NCBI GenBank assembly: GCA_022572865.1
Contig: JACZVB010000105.1
Coordinates: forward strand, 1 to 5,966
From: Chloroflexota bacterium
GTDB lineage: Bacteria; Chloroflexota; Dehalococcoidia; Plut-88900
Length of the DNA: 5,966 nucleotides
Reading direction: 5' to 3'
Part shown: positions 1 to 5,966 of the stretch, piece after piece
Layout: every line of letters starts with the position of its first letter
How positions within the stretch are numbered: the stretch's first letter is position 1
Made by a program: the position numbers and the translations under genes
Notes under the pieces: generated by a model
What the model was told of the DNA's origin: nothing
The model's database searches: none
The model's input: only the letters and a program-made list of their open reading frames with translations

Positions 1-141
1 TCTGTGTGGCTGAGCTTAAAGAAACGTGATTCACATCGAAAGTGCAAGGAGCGGTGTATCGGTACACGAAAAACCAGGGTTGCCGGCTAATCCGCAATTC
101 ACGCAAAACGAGCGCAACCAGAATCCGAATTTCTGATTCGG

Positions 142-2505
142 CTAGTTAGCCGGCTCTCGTGTTTGTTGATCTAAGAGCGCTTCAATCCGCCGATGTGCTT
201 CGGCAACTCGTGGCTGCAGTTCCTCGTCGGCATCCTTCCAGCGCTCGGCGAATAGCGTGTACTTCTCGATGGCTTTGACCTGATCACCCGTATCCTCGTA
301 GAGCTCTCCGAGTCTGAATAGCACCGCAGTATCTCTGGGAAGCCAAGAAGAAACGTAAATACTTGTTAGGGATAGAAATTGCTCGTATGCAGCAATAGCA
401 TCGTCGATTCGTCCCGATGCCTCATACGCTGCACCCAAGTAGTCCAGGCCACACCCTCGACACTTAGGCTTGTCATTATTCGCCCGCTCGAGAGCAAGGA
501 TGCCGGCCGCCAAGCCATCTTTCGACAGTATCAGTCTTGCGTCCTGAAACGACTTGGATACAATTCTTTCAATATCGTCGAGAGGTGCTACAGCATTTGA
601 TAGTGCGTCTTCGGCTGCCTCGCTATCTCCGAGGTCAAAGTATAAAGCAGCGAGCGTTGTCCATGGACTTGCTTCGGCGACGAGCTCGGTAATTAGAAAC
701 TCTGTCAGAAGCTCTGAGAGTTCAACCTCAGCCAACTCCCGGTTTCCCGTAACTCCAAAAATATCGGCAATAGCCATCAGTCCGAGACGCAGGCCAGCGC
801 CCCTATTTCCCAGCGCTGTCTGCTGAGACGTCAGTTCGTCAATGTATTGCTTGTACGCCGAGATTTGACCCCGTGACACTGCGATTTTTGCAAGGACCAT
901 CGTACACTCCTCGCTGAGTCGCGGAATAGAGGCACCGCTTATGGAATTGCAACCAGAGAAAGCCGCGTCCAGGTCGCGCTGGGCGATGTAGGCAAAGCGT
1001 CTCGCGCGCATCTGATTCGGGTGGTCGGGTTGCTCTTCATTCCACTGAGTTAGAATCTTATCGAACTCATCAAACCGACCTAACGTTATCTGACTGGTTG
1101 CCAAGTTCCAAAAGCAATAATTTGTTACCTCTACCAACCTCCGATAAAGTACATCCGCCTCCTCCAGCCGATCCTGATCGGAGAACTCGTTGGCCAAATT
1201 GTTTAACGCAATGATGTCGTAAGGAAAGTGATCAAGCACCGTCTGATAGGCAGATATTGCCTTCTCATTATCCTCTTCAATAAATGAAAAGTAGAGGGCA
1301 GATGCGAGCAGCAGCTCTCGTCTCGGGAGATGATCGCGATGCTTGTATGCATTCACGATTGCGGTTTTGGCTTGCTCTAGATTTCTCATATTCAGGTGTG
1401 CTCCGCCCATACGCTGATACGCCATGGCGAACGTGGAGTCGAGTTCTATCGCCTGTTCAAGGAGCGCCAGCATAGGCGGAAAATCGAAGCGTTCCTCGAA
1501 TTTAATGGACTCTGTAACCAGGCGGAGCGCTTCTAGAGAAGAGGTTGTGATTTCCTCGAGGGGTTTTTCCGCGCGCAAATATCGAATCGATTCTCCAATC
1601 TCCATTCGGAGGTTGTTTGAAATCCGATCTATTGTAGCCAGGAGATCCGTTTCGTCGGCGGCATTTTCCCTGAGTCGAACAAGCGTGGATCCATCTGGAA
1701 CGGACACAAGTCCAATGCTAACCAAGAAGCCATTACCTACCTGGCCCAATTCTCCGGTTACCACGGCCCTGGAGCCTTGCCGCTCAGCCATTTCCATGGC
1801 AATATTCAAGTCAATGGTCGTATCTGGCGGGTAGCGCATACGACCGAGGGTCTCATTCTGTGTGATCTGCTCCATCACAGTTATCGCGGTAGACTGGGAT
1901 AAGTCGATGCGGAACGCGGTTGTCAGAGTTGCACCCAGCTGTTCTTGATCTGTTCGATTGATGAAGTCCGAGACGATAACGACGTCATGTTTATCGAGCA
2001 CACCTGACGTTATTAGCGTAGCGAAGCCTCCAACGCCGAGTGCCCTGAGAAGCATGAAACCGGCCGTGACGCTGGGGACGACGTATCCGGTAAGGTAAAC
2101 AGCGGCCACAGTGAAAAAGAGAACGCCGAGGGTGATCCAGGGGAGCACCGCAAGAGACACTCCGAAGACGGTGGCAGCCCCCTTCCCTCCTCCAAAACCG
2201 AGGAAAGCGGACCAGTTGTGTCCCACGGCCACGGCGACCGCGGCCAGATACATTACAACCTCCGGCGCACCCAGCCATCTCACAATGTAGATGGCCAGCA
2301 GCCCCTTGGAGGCATCGAGGGCGAAGACCAGAAACCCGGGGCCTTTGCCCACCGAATTGTACACGTTGAGGGCTCCGACGTTTCGGCTTCCCAGTCGACG
2401 AATGTCGGCCCCGTTGAGGGCCCGGGTTATCAGGTAGGCGAAGGGCACGGCCCCGAGGAGATAGGCCAGCAATAGGATTGGGATGGCTATCAGTAACCGT
2501 TCCAT
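142..2505 (-). CDS. Chimeric ORF: truncated PlsY-type acyltransferase joined to a kinase-type sensor/TPR domain
   Basis: This 787-residue ORF starts with ATG, ends with TAG and has two unrelated parts. Residues 1 to ~153 are a membrane acyltransferase segment (separate entry). From ~154 a short hydrophobic stretch (ALGVGGFATLITSG, 155-168) leads into VVIVSDFINRT (175-185). An alpha/beta region follows with GSRAVVTGELGQVGNGF (244-260), IGESIRYLRAEKPLEEITT (313-331) and SSLEALRLV. TPR-like helices then occupy about 357-460, 575-640 and 686-775, for example LGAAYEASGRIDDAIAAYEQF (690-710, abridged here as repeat core GRIDDAIAAYE). A CRGC pair sits at 682-685. From memory, this layout matches the region behind the membrane helix in large serine/threonine kinases of Gemmatimonadota and relatives, where it is probably extracytoplasmic and mediates protein contacts. 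The N-terminal kinase domain of such proteins is absent. The ORF follows the LLM gene by 64 bases. As a natural fusion its function is unknown. I think an assembly or recombination chimera is more likely. The open frame is certain; its reality as one protein is doubtful. Confidence 0.6.
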   Translation of the reverse strand: MERLLIAIPILLLAYLLGAVPFAYLITRALNGADIRRLGSRNVGALNVYNSVGKGPGFLVFALDASKGLLAIYIVRWLGAPEVVMYLAAVAVAVGHNWSAFLGFGGGKGAATVFGVSLAVLPWITLGVLFFTVAAVYLTGYVVPSVTAGFMLLRALGVGGFATLITSGVLDKHDVVIVSDFINRTDQEQLGATLTTAFRIDLSQSTAITVMEQITQNETLGRMRYPPDTTIDLNIAMEMAERQGSRAVVTGELGQVGNGFLVSIGLVSVPDGSTLVRLRENAADETDLLATIDRISNNLRMEIGESIRYLRAEKPLEEITTSSLEALRLVTESIKFEERFDFPPMLALLEQAIELDSTFAMAYQRMGGAHLNMRNLEQAKTAIVNAYKHRDHLPRRELLLASALYFSFIEEDNEKAISAYQTVLDHFPYDIIALNNLANEFSDQDRLEEADVLYRRLVEVTNYCFWNLATSQITLGRFDEFDKILTQWNEEQPDHPNQMRARRFAYIAQRDLDAAFSGCNSISGASIPRLSEECTMVLAKIAVSRGQISAYKQYIDELTSQQTALGNRGAGLRLGLMAIADIFGVTGNRELAEVELSELLTEFLITELVAEASPWTTLAALYFDLGDSEAAEDALSNAVAPLDDIERIVSKSFQDARLILSKDGLAAGILALERANNDKPKCRGCGLDYLGAAYEASGRIDDAIAAYEQFLSLTSIYVSSWLPRDTAVLFRLGELYEDTGDQVKAIEKYTLFAERWKDADEELQPRVAEAHRRIEALLDQQTREPAN
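2025..2055. other. Junction between PlsY-like and kinase/TPR-like sequence
   Basis: Homology switches here from PlsY (ending around TAGFMLL, residues 147-153) to the membrane helix preceding a kinase-type sensor domain (starting around ALGVGG, 155-160). The frame stays open. Codon use shifts from GC-ending to mixed codons across the same point, and the DNA to the left is about 50% GC against about 60% or more to the right. No insertion sequence, direct repeat or tRNA is visible at the point. The exact base of the join cannot be fixed without the two parent sequences. Confidence 0.6.
2050..2505 (-). other. plsY: N-terminal PlsY segment (glycerol-3-phosphate acyltransferase), 3'-truncated
   Basis: Residues 1-152 of the long ORF match PlsY, the integral membrane enzyme that transfers an acyl group from acyl-phosphate to glycerol-3-phosphate, giving lysophosphatidate in phospholipid synthesis. 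Visible family motifs are GSRNVGALN (39-47, the GSGNxGATN motif with changes), DASKG (64-68), and GHNWSAFLGFGGGKGAAT (95-112), which holds the GH and GGKG signature. YVVPSVTAG (141-149) sits where the third motif (R-Y-x-S-x-x-S) is expected. Hydrophobic helices lie at about 3-29, 57-76, 81-96 and 112-139. Complete PlsY proteins are about 190-220 residues, so the last ~40-60 residues, including the final helix region, are missing after ~153. The ATG at 2503-2505 follows a modest GAAAGG (2515-2520) nine bases upstream. The identification is firm; activity of this truncated or fused form is doubtful. Confidence 0.85.
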
Positions 2506-2569
2506 GGTGACAGGCCTTTCGAGCGATTGGATGCCGCGAGGCGGACGTCGGGTTCGCGGGACAGAGGGG

Positions 2570-3499
2570 TCAGAGTTTGGGCACGATGTCCCGGGCCAGC
2601 CTCTCGGCCTGCTCCACCAGGTCGTACACAGGGTTGAACATGATCATGTCCAGGTCCTCGGAGACCAGCTCCCCCAGCCTGTCTATCACCTCTTCCTCGG
2701 GCCCGAAGATAGCGACCCTGAGGGCCGCGGGGGCGTCGTGATAGAAGTCGGCAAACCACTCTTGGAGCTTTCTCGAGGCCTCCTCCTTGTTCCTATCTAC
2801 AGCTATGTAGACCCGCTTAGATACTGGAAAGTTGGATGGGTCTCGCCCGGCCTCGTCCAGATAGACCCGTATGGTCTTGAGGCACTTTTTGAAGGCGGGG
2901 ATAGTGCTGTAACCGGCCCCCATCCAGGCATCGCCCATCCTGACCGCACGCTTCAGGGCCGGGTCCACCCCGCCCCCGAACCAGATGGGAGGGTGTGGTT
3001 GTTGCTTGGGCTTGGGGGTCACGCTCACGCTATCCAGGGTCCAGAACCGTCCTTTAAAGCTCACCTCGGACTCGGTCCAGAGCCTCTTCAGCAGGTCGAC
3101 GGCGTCCTCGAACCGGGTGACACGGTGCTGGGGATCGATGCCGAAAGCTGGATATTGTTCGATGTGACCTCCTATGCCTACGCCCACTATGAGGCGGCCA
3201 CCGGAGAGCTGGTCCAGACTTGCAGTCATCTTGGCCAGGTTGATGGGGCTCTGGAATGGCATCACCAGGACGGAGATGCCCAGCTTAATCTTTTCGGTTA
3301 CGGTGGAGGCGTAGGCCAGGAGGGTAAAGGGGTCCAGGGAGGTCATTGTGGACACGAGGCCGTCCATGGTCCAGACGCTGTCGTATCCCAGGGACTCGAC
3401 CAGTTTCAGGTGCCGGCTGACCAGGTCCATGTCGATGTGTCCATCGGGAAACATCTGGGGCACGGCTATGCCTACGCGAGTCTTGCTTCCGATTAGCAT
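2570..3499 (-). CDS. LLM-class flavin-dependent oxidoreductase (luciferase-like, probably F420- or FMN-dependent)
   Basis: The 309-residue protein is a bacterial-luciferase-like TIM barrel using FMNH2 or F420 as the flavin. The family includes monooxygenases and F420-dependent dehydrogenases, and the substrate cannot be read from the sequence. Diagnostic segments are RVGIAVPQ on the first strand (8-15), LVESLGYDSVW (33-43), KIKLGISVLVMPFQSP (70-85), the signature SLDQLSGGRLIVGVGIG (94-110), RFEDAVDLLKRLW (129-141), PPIWFGGG (170-177), GDAWMG (189-194), and a C-terminal FGPEEEVIDRLGELVSEDLD stretch common in F420-type members. Length is normal for the family (about 290-340). The start is ATG with GGAGG ten bases upstream, and the stop is TGA. 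It lies downstream of the thiO/thiS cluster across a 174-base structured gap, so it may have its own promoter. LLM proteins are strongly multiplied in SAR202-type Chloroflexota, which fits the context. The family call is firm; cofactor and substrate are not. Confidence 0.93.
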   Translation of the reverse strand: MLIGSKTRVGIAVPQMFPDGHIDMDLVSRHLKLVESLGYDSVWTMDGLVSTMTSLDPFTLLAYASTVTEKIKLGISVLVMPFQSPINLAKMTASLDQLSGGRLIVGVGIGGHIEQYPAFGIDPQHRVTRFEDAVDLLKRLWTESEVSFKGRFWTLDSVSVTPKPKQQPHPPIWFGGGVDPALKRAVRMGDAWMGAGYSTIPAFKKCLKTIRVYLDEAGRDPSNFPVSKRVYIAVDRNKEEASRKLQEWFADFYHDAPAALRVAIFGPEEEVIDRLGELVSEDLDMIMFNPVYDLVEQAERLARDIVPKL

Positions 3500-3509
3500 T
3501 TGACGAAAT

Positions 3510-3514
3510 CCTCC
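3510..3514 (-). promoter_or_regulatory. Ribosome binding site for the LLM oxidoreductase
   Basis: The minus strand reads GGAGG ten bases before the ATG at 3497-3499. It supports this start over later in-frame codons, and the start lies just ahead of the first barrel strand. Confidence 0.6.
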
Positions 3515-3556
3515 GTTGGGGTTGTGTTGGCTGCCGTAAGGCTTTAGTTACTTTTC

Positions 3557-3623
3557 ATGGGGGATAGGGCTGGTTAGTCGATACCCCCATCCCAACCTTC
3601 CCCCATTGAGGGGGAAGGGGTTG
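3557..3623. repeat. Two adjacent GC-rich stem-loops in the thiO-LLM gap (candidate dispersed palindromic repeat)
   Basis: In the 174-base gap two inverted repeats lie side by side. In the first, ATGGGGG (3557-3563) pairs with CCCCCAT (3584-3590) around a ~20-base loop. In the second, CCTTCCCCC (3596-3604) pairs perfectly with GGGGGAAGG (3610-3618) around the 5-base loop ATTGA, and CAA/TTG extends it after a two-base GG bulge (3593-3595 with 3621-3623). Neither hairpin is followed by a T-run on the minus strand, so a classical intrinsic terminator is not supported. The second hairpin and its CCCCCATCCCAA flank recall GC-rich palindromes that recur between genes in many bacterial genomes. That resemblance is from memory. 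The pair may still attenuate or stabilise the upstream thiO transcript. Confidence 0.6.
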
Positions 3624-3673
3624 TAGTCTGCGGCGGCCCCACGCTCAGCGGACTTAGGAGAGGAAGTGCGATG

Positions 3674-4807
3674 CTATTCGTCCCCCTGATTCCGGGCGCC
3701 GTTGCCGAAACGGGCCAGGCTAAAGGCCTCAATGGGAAGCTCGGTATCCTGGCCCGATACCACCTGGGCCATCACCTTGCCGGTCATCGCCGCCAGGGTT
3801 ATGCCCTTGCGCTGGTGGCCGGTGGCGATGAATGCGCCCTCCAGGCCGGGGACAGGCCCGAGGATGGGGAACATATCGGGGGTGAGGGGCCTGAGGCCTG
3901 TGCTCTCTTCGACCAGCACGGCATCCTGCATGGGCGGGCATATCCTGGCCACCTCTCCCAGGATGCGGTAGGTGCCTTCGTCCCTGGTCCTCTTGTCGAA
4001 GCCCACCTTGCTATCATATCCCCCGGCCAGTATGGAGCCGTCCAGCTTGGGGGTGACGTAGAAGGACCCCAGGTGGAGGTTGCCGACCAGGGGCGGGCCC
4101 GGGGCTCGCAGTTTCAGGATCTGACCCTTGAGGGGCTCCACCGGCACGGGTATCCCGATCCAAGGCTCTATAAGGCCGCTCCAGGCGCCCATAGCCAGGA
4201 CCACGGCATCGCAGCTGACATCGCCGGTAGAGGTAGCCACGCCCGAAACCCGGTCCCCGCTGGTGTTCAGGCCCGTGGCCTCGGCGTATCTGATGACGAC
4301 CCCCAGGGACTCGGCTGCACTGGTGAAGGCCAAGGTGAGGCGGTAGGCGTCGACCTGGGCCAGGCCCTCGAAGAATACGCCGCTGCGGGCCTGGGCCGAG
4401 ACCCGGGACTCGACCCTTCGCATGTCGTCGTCGCTCAGCCATGTGACCCGGGGCACCAGGTCTTTCTTCCAGGACATCGCCTTCCTGTTGGCCTCCTCTT
4501 CCTCCTCGGTGAAGGCGAGATCGAGCCAGGACGCTTCACCGTAGTAGAAATCGATGCCCGAGGCTTCCCGAAGCTCTGGGGCCAGGGTCTTGTAGAGCTC
4601 GAAGCTGGCCCTGGCCAGGTCCAGAAAGGGCCCGGGGTCTTCGATGGACATCACCGAAATCATTCCGGTGGCCACGCCCGATGCCTCGCACCCCACGGAT
4701 TCCCGCTCGACAACGGTGACCTTCATCCCGCGTTTGGCCAGCTGATAGGCGGTGGAGCAGCCGATGATCCCTCCACCTATTACCACTACGTCCGGAGAAT
4801 TTGGCAC
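3674..4807 (-). CDS. thiO: ThiO-like FAD-dependent oxidoreductase (glycine oxidase / D-amino acid oxidase family), complete
   Basis: The 377-residue DAO-family flavoenzyme most resembles glycine oxidase ThiO, which oxidises glycine to iminoglycine with O2 and supplies the C2-N unit of the thiamine thiazole. The Rossmann FAD site is VVVIGGGIIGCSTA (7-20), with GGGIIG at 11-16 and the acidic ribose-binding residue in VVER (E34). EASGVATGMIS (41-51) is the usual second FAD contact. QVDAYRLTLAF (151-161), VVLAMGAWSG (202-211) and GIPVPVEPLKGQ (218-229) follow family order. Y250 in SFYVTPKLDG, R306 in GLRP and R333 in HQRKGIT occupy positions where Bacillus ThiO has its substrate-binding Tyr and two Arg (from memory). 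The C-terminal ATGHQRKGITLAAMTG closes the FAD site. No signal peptide is seen, so it is cytoplasmic. The GTG start is favoured by an AAGGAG six bases upstream and correct spacing to the FAD motif. It begins 26 bases after thiS. Sarcosine or another small amine remains possible as substrate. Confidence 0.85.
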   Translation of the reverse strand: MPNSPDVVVIGGGIIGCSTAYQLAKRGMKVTVVERESVGCEASGVATGMISVMSIEDPGPFLDLARASFELYKTLAPELREASGIDFYYGEASWLDLAFTEEEEEANRKAMSWKKDLVPRVTWLSDDDMRRVESRVSAQARSGVFFEGLAQVDAYRLTLAFTSAAESLGVVIRYAEATGLNTSGDRVSGVATSTGDVSCDAVVLAMGAWSGLIEPWIGIPVPVEPLKGQILKLRAPGPPLVGNLHLGSFYVTPKLDGSILAGGYDSKVGFDKRTRDEGTYRILGEVARICPPMQDAVLVEESTGLRPLTPDMFPILGPVPGLEGAFIATGHQRKGITLAAMTGKVMAQVVSGQDTELPIEAFSLARFGNGARNQGDE

Positions 4808-4813
4808 TCTGGT

Positions 4814-4819
4814 CTCCTT
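4814..4819 (-). promoter_or_regulatory. Ribosome binding site deciding the GTG start of thiO
   Basis: The minus strand carries AAGGAG six bases before the GTG at 4805-4807. This strong site, inside the 26-base gap behind thiS, supports the non-ATG start and translation from a shared mRNA. Confidence 0.7.
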
Positions 4820-4833
4820 GGGGAGATGCCCCG

Positions 4834-5037
4834 TCAGCCGCCGGCCACCATGTGGACTATCTCCAGCTTGTCGCCGGATTTGAGGGCGATCTCATCCCAG
4901 CGCTCGCGCTTGATGATCTCGCCGTTGTACTCGATGACGATGAGCCGGGGCTCGATCTTGTTGGCCTCCAGGAACTCGATAAGGGCCATGGGGCCGATAA
5001 TCTCTCTTTGCTTGCCGTTGACCGTCAGGGTGACCAC
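4834..5037 (-). CDS. thiS: ThiS, sulfur carrier protein for thiamine thiazole synthesis
   Basis: This 67-residue protein is a beta-grasp (ubiquitin-fold) sulfur carrier. It starts VTLTVNGKQREI, has the helix segment ALIEFLEANKIEP (18-30), the conserved VIEYNGEIIKRERWDEIAL (34-52) and GDKLEIVHMVAGG (55-67), and ends exactly in Gly-Gly. The C-terminal glycine is adenylated by ThiF, converted to a thiocarboxylate, and donates sulfur to ThiG. Length is typical (about 64-70). The GTG start at 5035-5037 is preceded by AGGTGA at six bases. It lies 55 bases after one ThiO-like gene and 26 before another, on the same strand, which argues for ThiS rather than MoaD or another GG-ending carrier. Neither thiG nor thiF is in the window; they may lie upstream beyond the right edge or elsewhere. 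Confidence 0.92.
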   Translation of the reverse strand: MVTLTVNGKQREIIGPMALIEFLEANKIEPRLIVIEYNGEIIKRERWDEIALKSGDKLEIVHMVAGG

Positions 5038-5043
5038 GGCTCT

Positions 5044-5049
5044 TCACCT
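5044..5049 (-). promoter_or_regulatory. Ribosome binding site deciding the GTG start of thiS
   Basis: AGGTGA on the minus strand lies six bases before GTG 5035-5037. The resulting first strand VTLTVNG aligns with ThiS N-termini, and no nearby ATG gives a better one. Confidence 0.6.
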
Positions 5050-5092
5050 GCTGCCTTCGGGTCTGGGGCACCTAAATACCAGATTGCCCAGG

Positions 5093-5966
5093 TCAGTGGG
5101 CTGCATCGAAGCTGTCGAATTGCTGCTCTTCCATTCCGTCGAACCGGTCCAGCCGGTAGGCGTCGAGGGGGAGCCTGGTGGGCTTCCCAAGGACGAGCTG
5201 AGAGATCAGCTCGCCGGTAATTGCGCTCAGGGTAATACCCAGGCGCCGGTGCCCGGTGGCTATGTACCCGCCCTCCAGGTCCGGTATCTCGCCCAGAATT
5301 GGAAGCAGGTCCCGGGTGCTGGGCCTCAGGCCGGTGATATGGTTGACGATACGGCTGTCCATTACGCCGGGACAGACCTCCTCCACCGATGCCAGGATGG
5401 AGGCCTTACCCTTCTCATGGATGGTGAGGTCGTAGCCCATGAAGCCATCGTAGGTGCCGGCGACGACCACTCCTCCCAGCTTGGGGGCCACATAGCTGGA
5501 GATGTGGTGGATCATGCACGGTATGGGCGGGCCCGATATCTCCAGGTGCATGCTCTGGCCCTTCATGGGCTCCACCGGCACGGGTATTCCTATCCAGTCT
5601 TCCATACCCTTGCTCCAGGAGCCCATGGCAAAGACGATCTTGTCAGACGATATCTCGCCCAGGGAGGTCTCCAGGCCGGTGATCCGGCCCGAACGGGTCT
5701 TTATACCCGTCACGTCCCCGTACCTGATGGTGGTGCCGAGGGCCTCGGCGGCCCCGGCGAAGGCCAGGGTCAGGCGATAGGCGTCGACCTGGGCCTGGCC
5801 CGCCACGTAGAGGCCTGACCGGGCCCTGGGCGTGGTCCGGGGTTCCATCTTACGGATGTCCTCATCGGTGAACCAGGACACGCCCGGGGTGTCTAGCTTC
5901 CAGCCCAGATCCCTCTTGAGGTCCTTCTCTTCCTCCTCGGTAAAGGCCAGCTCGAGCCAGGAGAAA
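5093..5966 (-). CDS. thiO: ThiO-like FAD-dependent oxidoreductase, second copy, 5' end outside the window
   Basis: The reading frame is open through the right edge. Upstream of the internal GTG at 5879-5881 it continues FSWLELAFTEEEEKDLK, which aligns with ASWLDLAFTEEEEEANR (92-108) of the complete neighbour, so that GTG is not the start. About 290 residues are visible; roughly 90 N-terminal residues, including the GxGxxG FAD motif, are missing. Conserved blocks are QVDAYRLTLAF, VFAMGSWSKG, WIGIPVPVEPMKGQ, SSYVAPKLGG, GLRPSTRDLLPILG and ATGHRRLGIT, keeping the Tyr and both Arg expected in the substrate pocket. The two copies are clearly paralogous, about half identical by eye. Different residues near the pocket (ISGPPIPCMIHH against APGPPLVGNLHL) may mean a different amine substrate. 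The C-terminus ends in a distinct acidic/aromatic tail (EEQQFDSFDAAH). It is the first visible gene of the probable thiO-thiS-thiO operon. The family is firm; the exact substrate is inferred. Confidence 0.85.
   Translation of the reverse strand, partial: FSWLELAFTEEEEKDLKRDLGWKLDTPGVSWFTDEDIRKMEPRTTPRARSGLYVAGQAQVDAYRLTLAFAGAAEALGTTIRYGDVTGIKTRSGRITGLETSLGEISSDKIVFAMGSWSKGMEDWIGIPVPVEPMKGQSMHLEISGPPIPCMIHHISSYVAPKLGGVVVAGTYDGFMGYDLTIHEKGKASILASVEEVCPGVMDSRIVNHITGLRPSTRDLLPILGEIPDLEGGYIATGHRRLGITLSAITGELISQLVLGKPTRLPLDAYRLDRFDGMEEQQFDSFDAAH

Noticed and set aside
121..141. Stem-loop CCGAAT/ATTCGG right after the TAG of the long ORF as a terminator
   Set aside because: The stem is only 6 bp and AT-containing, and no T-run follows on the minus strand, so it is too weak to annotate.
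1..141. Possible gene, RNA or regulatory element at the left edge
   Set aside because: No coding frame with recognisable content, no tRNA fold, and only a 5-bp hairpin (54-58 with 63-67) were seen.
82..154. 9-base inverted repeat GCCGGCTAA (82-90) / TTAGCCGGC (146-154)
   Set aside because: The arms are 55 bases apart and one lies in the end of the coding region; with no further structure it may be chance.
142..2040. Calling the left ORF a serine/threonine protein kinase
   Set aside because: No kinase motifs (GxGxxG loop, VAIK, HRD, DFG) occur anywhere in the frame; only the part that normally follows the kinase is present.
1991..2278. Short minus-strand open frames in other phases around the PlsY segment
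   Set aside because: Arg/Gly/Cys-rich translations with no homology; the PlsY frame explains this DNA.
2483..3496. A 337-codon open frame on the plus strand
   Set aside because: It is antisense to the well-supported LLM gene, with biased composition and no recognisable motif.
3671..5818. A 715-codon open frame on the plus strand spanning three genes
   Set aside because: It lies antisense to thiO, thiS and the second thiO, which all have clear family motifs. Its translation is Gly/His/Pro-rich and lacks any domain; GC-rich codon use on the other strand explains the missing stops.
5093..5881. Starting the second oxidase at the internal GTG 5879-5881
   Set aside because: The upstream frame stays open to the edge and encodes SWLELAFTEEEE, matching the complete paralog, so the true start is outside the window.

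Overview
The window looks like a metagenome-style contig from an uncultured bacterium. From about 2050 to the right edge the DNA is GC-rich (roughly 60% or more by eye). It carries a flavin-dependent LLM-family oxidoreductase, two ThiO-like FAD oxidoreductases, a ThiS sulfur carrier and a PlsY-type acyltransferase segment. This mix, the SRNVGALN variant of the PlsY motif and an intergenic GC-rich palindrome remind me of Chloroflexota of the Dehalococcoidia/SAR202 type, which are rich in LLM monooxygenases and DAO-family flavoproteins. That assignment is from memory and is inference. Left of about 2030 the DNA is nearer 50% GC, and its protein resembles the C-terminal sensor/TPR half of Gemmatimonadota-type serine/threonine kinases.

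All supported genes are on the minus strand, so transcription runs from the right edge to the left. In that order they are: a ThiO-like oxidase cut by the window edge (5093-5965), thiS (4834-5037, GTG start), a complete ThiO-like oxidase (3674-4807, GTG start), a structured 174-base intergenic gap holding two stem-loops (3557-3623), an LLM-class oxidoreductase (2570-3499), and a 787-residue ORF (142-2505). The first three lie 55 and 26 bases apart and look like one operon. ThiO oxidises glycine to iminoglycine, and ThiS delivers the sulfur for the thiazole ring of thiamine, so a thiamine-related role is natural. No thiG, thiF or thiE is visible, and the duplicated oxidase around thiS is unusual.

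The most striking item is the 142-2505 ORF. Its first ~153 residues are a PlsY lacking the C-terminal end. Without a stop or frameshift they run into a membrane helix, an extracytoplasmic domain and TPR repeats of a kind normally found after a protein kinase domain. No kinase domain is present. Base composition changes at the same place. This is either an in-frame recombination between unrelated genes or, at least as likely, an assembly chimera joining two organisms at about 2025-2055. The 141 bases left of the ORF hold no recognisable gene.
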